From the NCBI GenBank assembly GCA_937922945.1, contig CAKZUP010000104.1:38603-102602 (forward strand): DNA of 64,000 nt. The letters run 5' to 3'. The notes under the pieces were generated by a model. That model was not told the DNA's origin, searched no databases, and worked only from the letters and a program-made list of their open reading frames with translations. Both the position numbers and the translations under genes were made by a program. This document shows, piece after piece, positions 55,568 to 64,000 of the stretch (its first letter is position 1; each line of letters begins with the position of its first letter). Origin of the DNA: an uncultured Granulosicoccaceae bacterium (GTDB taxonomy: Bacteria > Pseudomonadota > Gammaproteobacteria > Granulosicoccales > Granulosicoccaceae).

Positions 55568-56002
55568 ATGCTGCGAAAACAACTTGTTGGTCACGAGCCG
55601 TTTTCTTGCATAGCCATCGTCCTGTTTCTGTCCTGCGTATTATCGAGCACCAACGCTTCAGCCCAATCGACACATCTAACCAGCAAAGCGCGCGCGAAAA
55701 AAGGGGATTTCGATGCGGCGGCAACCATAGCTTGTGCACAAAATCAGAATGAAGATCTTGGGGTGTGCGCTGCGAAGATTGCACGGGGAATCGATGGCGA
55801 TGCAAGCATAGTGATAAAGTTTGCCAATGGCTTTGCGCGCACCTTGTATTTTCATGCCGGTGTTTTTACACGTGCTGATGCAACCATGTCTGGCGTTGGC
55901 ACCGATACCAATTGGAAAACGGAGGAAGGTGTGCACTATATTCGCGTTGATGATCAACGGTTCCAAATACCCGTTGCTTTCGTGGCAGGCGAATCTGAAT
56001 AA
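55568..56002 (+). CDS. Exported protein of unknown function
   Basis: 144 residues. A signal peptide (cleaved near ASA-QS) is followed by a small domain with two cysteines (ATIACAQ and LGVCAAK) that may form a disulphide, and a beta-rich part with DASIVIKFANGFARTLYFH and VHYIRVDDQRFQIP. Similar small periplasmic proteins are widespread but I know no function. Convergent with the PQQ dehydrogenase gene. Confidence 0.75.
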   Translation: MLRKQLVGHEPFSCIAIVLFLSCVLSSTNASAQSTHLTSKARAKKGDFDAAATIACAQNQNEDLGVCAAKIARGIDGDASIVIKFANGFARTLYFHAGVFTRADATMSGVGTDTNWKTEEGVHYIRVDDQRFQIPVAFVAGESE

Positions 56003-56079
56003 ATTAACGCTTAACAATCACCATCGCGCCAGACCATCCAACGCGATGCGATCATTATTTATTTAACCAAAGCGGGTTG

Positions 56080-57351
56080 CTACGGCGTTAGTTTGTGAAT
56101 GGTGCCTTCATCAACCGCGGTATAGAGGCTGCCATCTGGCCCAAGTACCACCGACCGAAATCGGCCTGCGTCCATTGGTAGCGTTAACTCAGTTACGTCT
56201 ACTACCGCTTTGTCTTCATCAAACTCAATAACATCGATACGCTGCCCTATCGGTGTTCCACCAAATCCAATACCCATTATTCCAACAACCATGGCTCCAT
56301 CCCAGTCGCCCCAAGCATCTCCTTTTAAAAATGCAGCTGAGGATGTGCCTTGCGACCACCCATTGTTATCCCAAACAGGCGGCATGGCATCAGGGTACGT
56401 AGCCAAATCTGTCATCGGCATAAAGCTTGCGCGCTCGTGACGATTCATACCATCCATTTGATTGGGGCTATAGCCACAATAATCATCTGGACACGCATCA
56501 CGGCCCGCCATATTAGGACGAGGATCCCAACCGGCATTACCACCATTCACCAAGACGGTAATTTCGTCTGAATGCCAAGGGCCGTGCTCCGCGGTAATAG
56601 GGGTGTTGTCCGCGGGATGAAACGCTATACCCTGCACGTTGCGATGCCCGTAGGTATAGGTTCGCTTATCAAAACCTTCGGGCGGGTTGTTATCGGGTGC
56701 TGCATTGCCATCAGTGTCTATTCTCAACACTTTACTGCCCATTAGGGTTGGGCTTTGCGGAACCTCTTCGTTGTGATTATCGCCGGTGGTTAAGAAAATA
56801 AGCCCATCGCCCGGATGAAAGCGAACCCGGCCTCCATTATGCGCACCCGGACCACCGAAGGGATGATCGGATGCTGCCATTTTGTACGGCACATCGTCGA
56901 CAATGTCGGTTCGATCTGACACACCCGTCATGTCATCGTTCACCACCAACCGCATGAGTCGGTTTGTATGAGGTGTTGACATATTAGACGTGGAATACAC
57001 ATAAATACGACGGTTCTCCGAGAACGCCGGATCGATCGCCACGCCCATCATACCGGCCTGACCTTCACAGAATAAATCATCGGCAGTGGATGCATAACCA
57101 CTAGACCCACTCATGCCAAGCAATGCATTAATATCGCCAGAAGGCATTCGGACCGACAAGCCTTTACACTTTTCGGTGTAGAACATGGTTCCGTCATCCA
57201 TAAAGGCCATGTCCCAGGGATTTTCAAGATCATCAAGTATTACTTCGTGTTTTAAACTGGTGGTATTGACTGCTTGCGCTGTCATCGGCAACACCAGTGT
57301 GCTTGCGAGAAGCACCGACAGGCTGATTGTTATTCTGTTTGTTGTTCCCAT
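56080..57351 (-). CDS. PQQ-dependent soluble sugar (aldose) dehydrogenase
   Basis: 423 residues of the GSDH/sorbosone dehydrogenase family, a six-bladed propeller in the periplasm that oxidises sugars with pyrroloquinoline quinone. Signal peptide cleaved near AQA-VN. Family motifs are LENPWDMAFMDDGTMFYTEK, GGPGAHNGGRVRFHPGDGLIF with the catalytic-type histidine, TTGDNHN, and TAEHGPWHSDEI. No pqq synthesis gene is in the window. AGGAGAG lies upstream of the ATG. The minus-strand cytochrome c gene upstream could accept its electrons. Confidence 0.9.
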   Translation of the reverse strand: MGTTNRITISLSVLLASTLVLPMTAQAVNTTSLKHEVILDDLENPWDMAFMDDGTMFYTEKCKGLSVRMPSGDINALLGMSGSSGYASTADDLFCEGQAGMMGVAIDPAFSENRRIYVYSTSNMSTPHTNRLMRLVVNDDMTGVSDRTDIVDDVPYKMAASDHPFGGPGAHNGGRVRFHPGDGLIFLTTGDNHNEEVPQSPTLMGSKVLRIDTDGNAAPDNNPPEGFDKRTYTYGHRNVQGIAFHPADNTPITAEHGPWHSDEITVLVNGGNAGWDPRPNMAGRDACPDDYCGYSPNQMDGMNRHERASFMPMTDLATYPDAMPPVWDNNGWSQGTSSAAFLKGDAWGDWDGAMVVGIMGIGFGGTPIGQRIDVIEFDEDKAVVDVTELTLPMDAGRFRSVVLGPDGSLYTAVDEGTIHKLTP

Positions 57352-57788
57352 GTATCTCTCCTTTTTCAGTACTTTTATTTAAGTAACGCCAATGGGTATA
57401 ACAGCAGGGGAAATCAAGCGCTCAATGTTCTCCTTCCTGATAAAAATAGAGTAACCACGCAGATGAACCGATACAAGAATATTCGAATGCTTTGGTTTGC
57501 ATGCTTAGTCAGTCTGGAACATCTTGGACCATTGAGATAATGATGGGACAATATTTCGCAAAGCATCAAGGCAGAGCGTTCCAAACGAGTTAGTTTAAGA
57601 GCGCGGTTTGCAATTTTGCATGTAACTTACTCAATTGGACTAATATGGATAGTCTAGTCACCGACCGCGTTTGCTGTAACGATGCTTTGCGTAATGTGAC
57701 TTTGTTTAAATAGGCTACGCGCAACAACGCTTCGCACGATCTTATGAACAGTAGGCCATGTAAAAAGCGGGTGAGTGAAAAAAATATA
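57352..57788. other. Intergenic gap between PQQ dehydrogenase and cytochrome c
   Basis: 437 bases with no supported gene. No strong hairpin, tandem repeat or promoter stood out. Confidence 0.5.
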
Positions 57789-58202
57789 TTATTGATTCAA
57801 ACTAACAATGTAATACGAAATATTGCTGATATCTTCATCGGATAATTTTACGGCCTGAGGCGCCATAAGCGGTGTATTAGGACCAACCTGCTCTCCAGCG
57901 CGATACTGCTTTAACCTCTCGATCAAATAAGCAGCGTCTTTATCAACCAGTTTGGGGAAACTAGCCATGCCTTTTGCTGTTGGTCCGTGACAGTTTTTGC
58001 ATGTCTTTTTATACAGTTTTTGACCTGCTTTGATATCAAACAAGGTAGCGTTAGTTGAGCCATCAGCTTTTGCATCGGCCACATCAGTTGCCTGACCCTC
58101 ACTATTTGAATGAGTGGATACCTTTGCAGCGCTTAGAGCACTAGCAAACAGCAAAGACAAGCAGAATATGGCCGCAGGGATGAGCGAGAGCATTTTATTC
58201 AT
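57789..58202 (-). CDS. Periplasmic mono-haem cytochrome c
   Basis: 137 residues: a signal peptide (cleaved near ALS-AAK), a low-complexity spacer, then a class I cytochrome c domain with the haem motif CKNCH (about residue 67) and the axial methionine in TPLMAPQAVKLSDED. It resembles cytochrome c5/c-553-like carriers. Possible partners in the window are the PQQ dehydrogenase next door and the bc1 complex. Confidence 0.92.
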   Translation of the reverse strand: MNKMLSLIPAAIFCLSLLFASALSAAKVSTHSNSEGQATDVADAKADGSTNATLFDIKAGQKLYKKTCKNCHGPTAKGMASFPKLVDKDAAYLIERLKQYRAGEQVGPNTPLMAPQAVKLSDEDISNISYYIVSLNQ

Positions 58203-58689
58203 GATAGTTTCACTGATAAACTCAAAACACTAACTAACCAATATACAGGTAGCGGTAAAACAAGTTTCGCTGAAAACGCAATTCTATTCAAGTAGCCAAA
58301 GATTAGATGACATCAAGGCTTAATTAACGATCAGCGCATCTCATTCTGCATTTTCATCTCTTTTTCGCGCTTTAAAAAGCTCGCCGCCACCTGACCTGCA
58401 AGTCGAACCCATTTTTCTCAGTCTCAAATTCACAATGAGCTTGAACACTGGTTAAGTAGAATTTCACAACCTGAACTGCTCGATTTACCCGCCCGCGTAA
58501 CACTCTCGACCACTGCTTCCTGTGATGTGTATCGCAAAATTCTTTCGATCAAGACCTATTTCACAATAATCGATGCAGATCGATCGTGCACAGCCGATTA
58601 AATAGTGAGTAAAACCGGGATAAAACGGACGCCAAACAATGAAAAGTCCCGGCAAACAGAGATGTCGAGCCATTTTCAAGAGCTAGCCC
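58203..58689. other. Intergenic gap before the giant surface protein gene
   Basis: 487 bases between divergent genes. A small minus-strand frame (58485-58679) has no features. No clear promoter pair was found, although the promoter of the giant gene must lie here. Confidence 0.5.

Positions 58690-64000
<5,311 letters not shown>

Noticed and set aside
58485..58679. 64-residue minus-strand frame upstream of the giant gene
   Set aside because: Short, no family features, and sits where the giant gene needs its promoter.

Overview
The window reads as chromosomal DNA of a free-living Gram-negative gammaproteobacterium. It carries the division/cell-wall (dcw) cluster headed by mraZ, outer-membrane lipid (Mla) and LPS (Lpt) transport genes, a cytochrome bc1 complex, rpoN with the nitrogen-PTS genes, and RNase P RNA. 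Gene order (mlaFEDCB-murA-hisG, diverging from mlaA-kdsD-lptCAB-rpoN-hpf-ptsN-hprK-rapZ-ptsH-ptsI-mgtE) fits Gammaproteobacteria outside the enterics. Base composition looks close to 50% GC. I cannot name the genus; a marine lineage is a guess based on the large secreted proteins.

Layout. 1-7521: mraY, murF, murE, ftsI, ftsL, rsmH and mraZ on the minus strand, mostly with overlapping stop/start codons. They are driven by a sigma70-type promoter over a four-copy 10-bp MraZ operator. 7739-12856: an omega-transaminase-like gene and three exported proteins (a seven-repeat FG-GAP protein, an unknown, a lipoprotein). 13075-17949: rnpB, rsmI, lpoA, yraN, sspB and sspA. 17983-21637: petABC (bc1 complex) and a Nif3-like gene. 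21676-27480: a DegS-like protease that appears to start at CTG, a TPR-metzincin with a sorting-type tail, a HAMP protein, an MTH1-like Nudix hydrolase and DAHP synthase. 27506-36812: hisG, murA, mlaBCDEF, then mlaA, kdsD and lptCAB. 37020-45787: rpoN, hpf, ptsN, hprK, rapZ, ptsH, ptsI and mgtE. 45985-50109: a lone DUF3391 gene and split class II ribonucleotide reductase nrdJa/nrdJb behind paired NrdR boxes. 50368-64000: accessory genes (lipoprotein, DUF1059, panE-like, a decayed hydrolase, DUF1801, LysE, DUF2867, a PQQ sugar dehydrogenase, cytochrome c) and the first 5.3 kb of a giant LEPR/DUF4347/LamG/cadherin surface protein, cut by the window edge inside a Pro-Glu repeat.

How the genes work together. 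Most of the window builds and maintains the envelope: peptidoglycan precursors (murA, murE, murF, mraY), septal synthesis (ftsI, ftsL, lpoA), phospholipid recycling (Mla), LPS export and Kdo supply (Lpt, kdsD) and envelope stress (degS). The rpoN-hpf-ptsN-hprK-rapZ-ptsH-ptsI block is a regulatory phosphorelay. Class II RNR supplies dNTPs without needing oxygen.

Most unusual. At least six intergenic gaps carry short tandem repeats of unrelated sequence and different unit length (7/14, about 13, 13, 19, 16 and 14 bp). Two coding regions carry low-complexity arrays: 14 Asp-Glu-Leu units in the MlaA tail and 30 or more Pro-Glu units in the giant protein. No tRNA, rRNA, insertion sequence, prophage or CRISPR array was seen.
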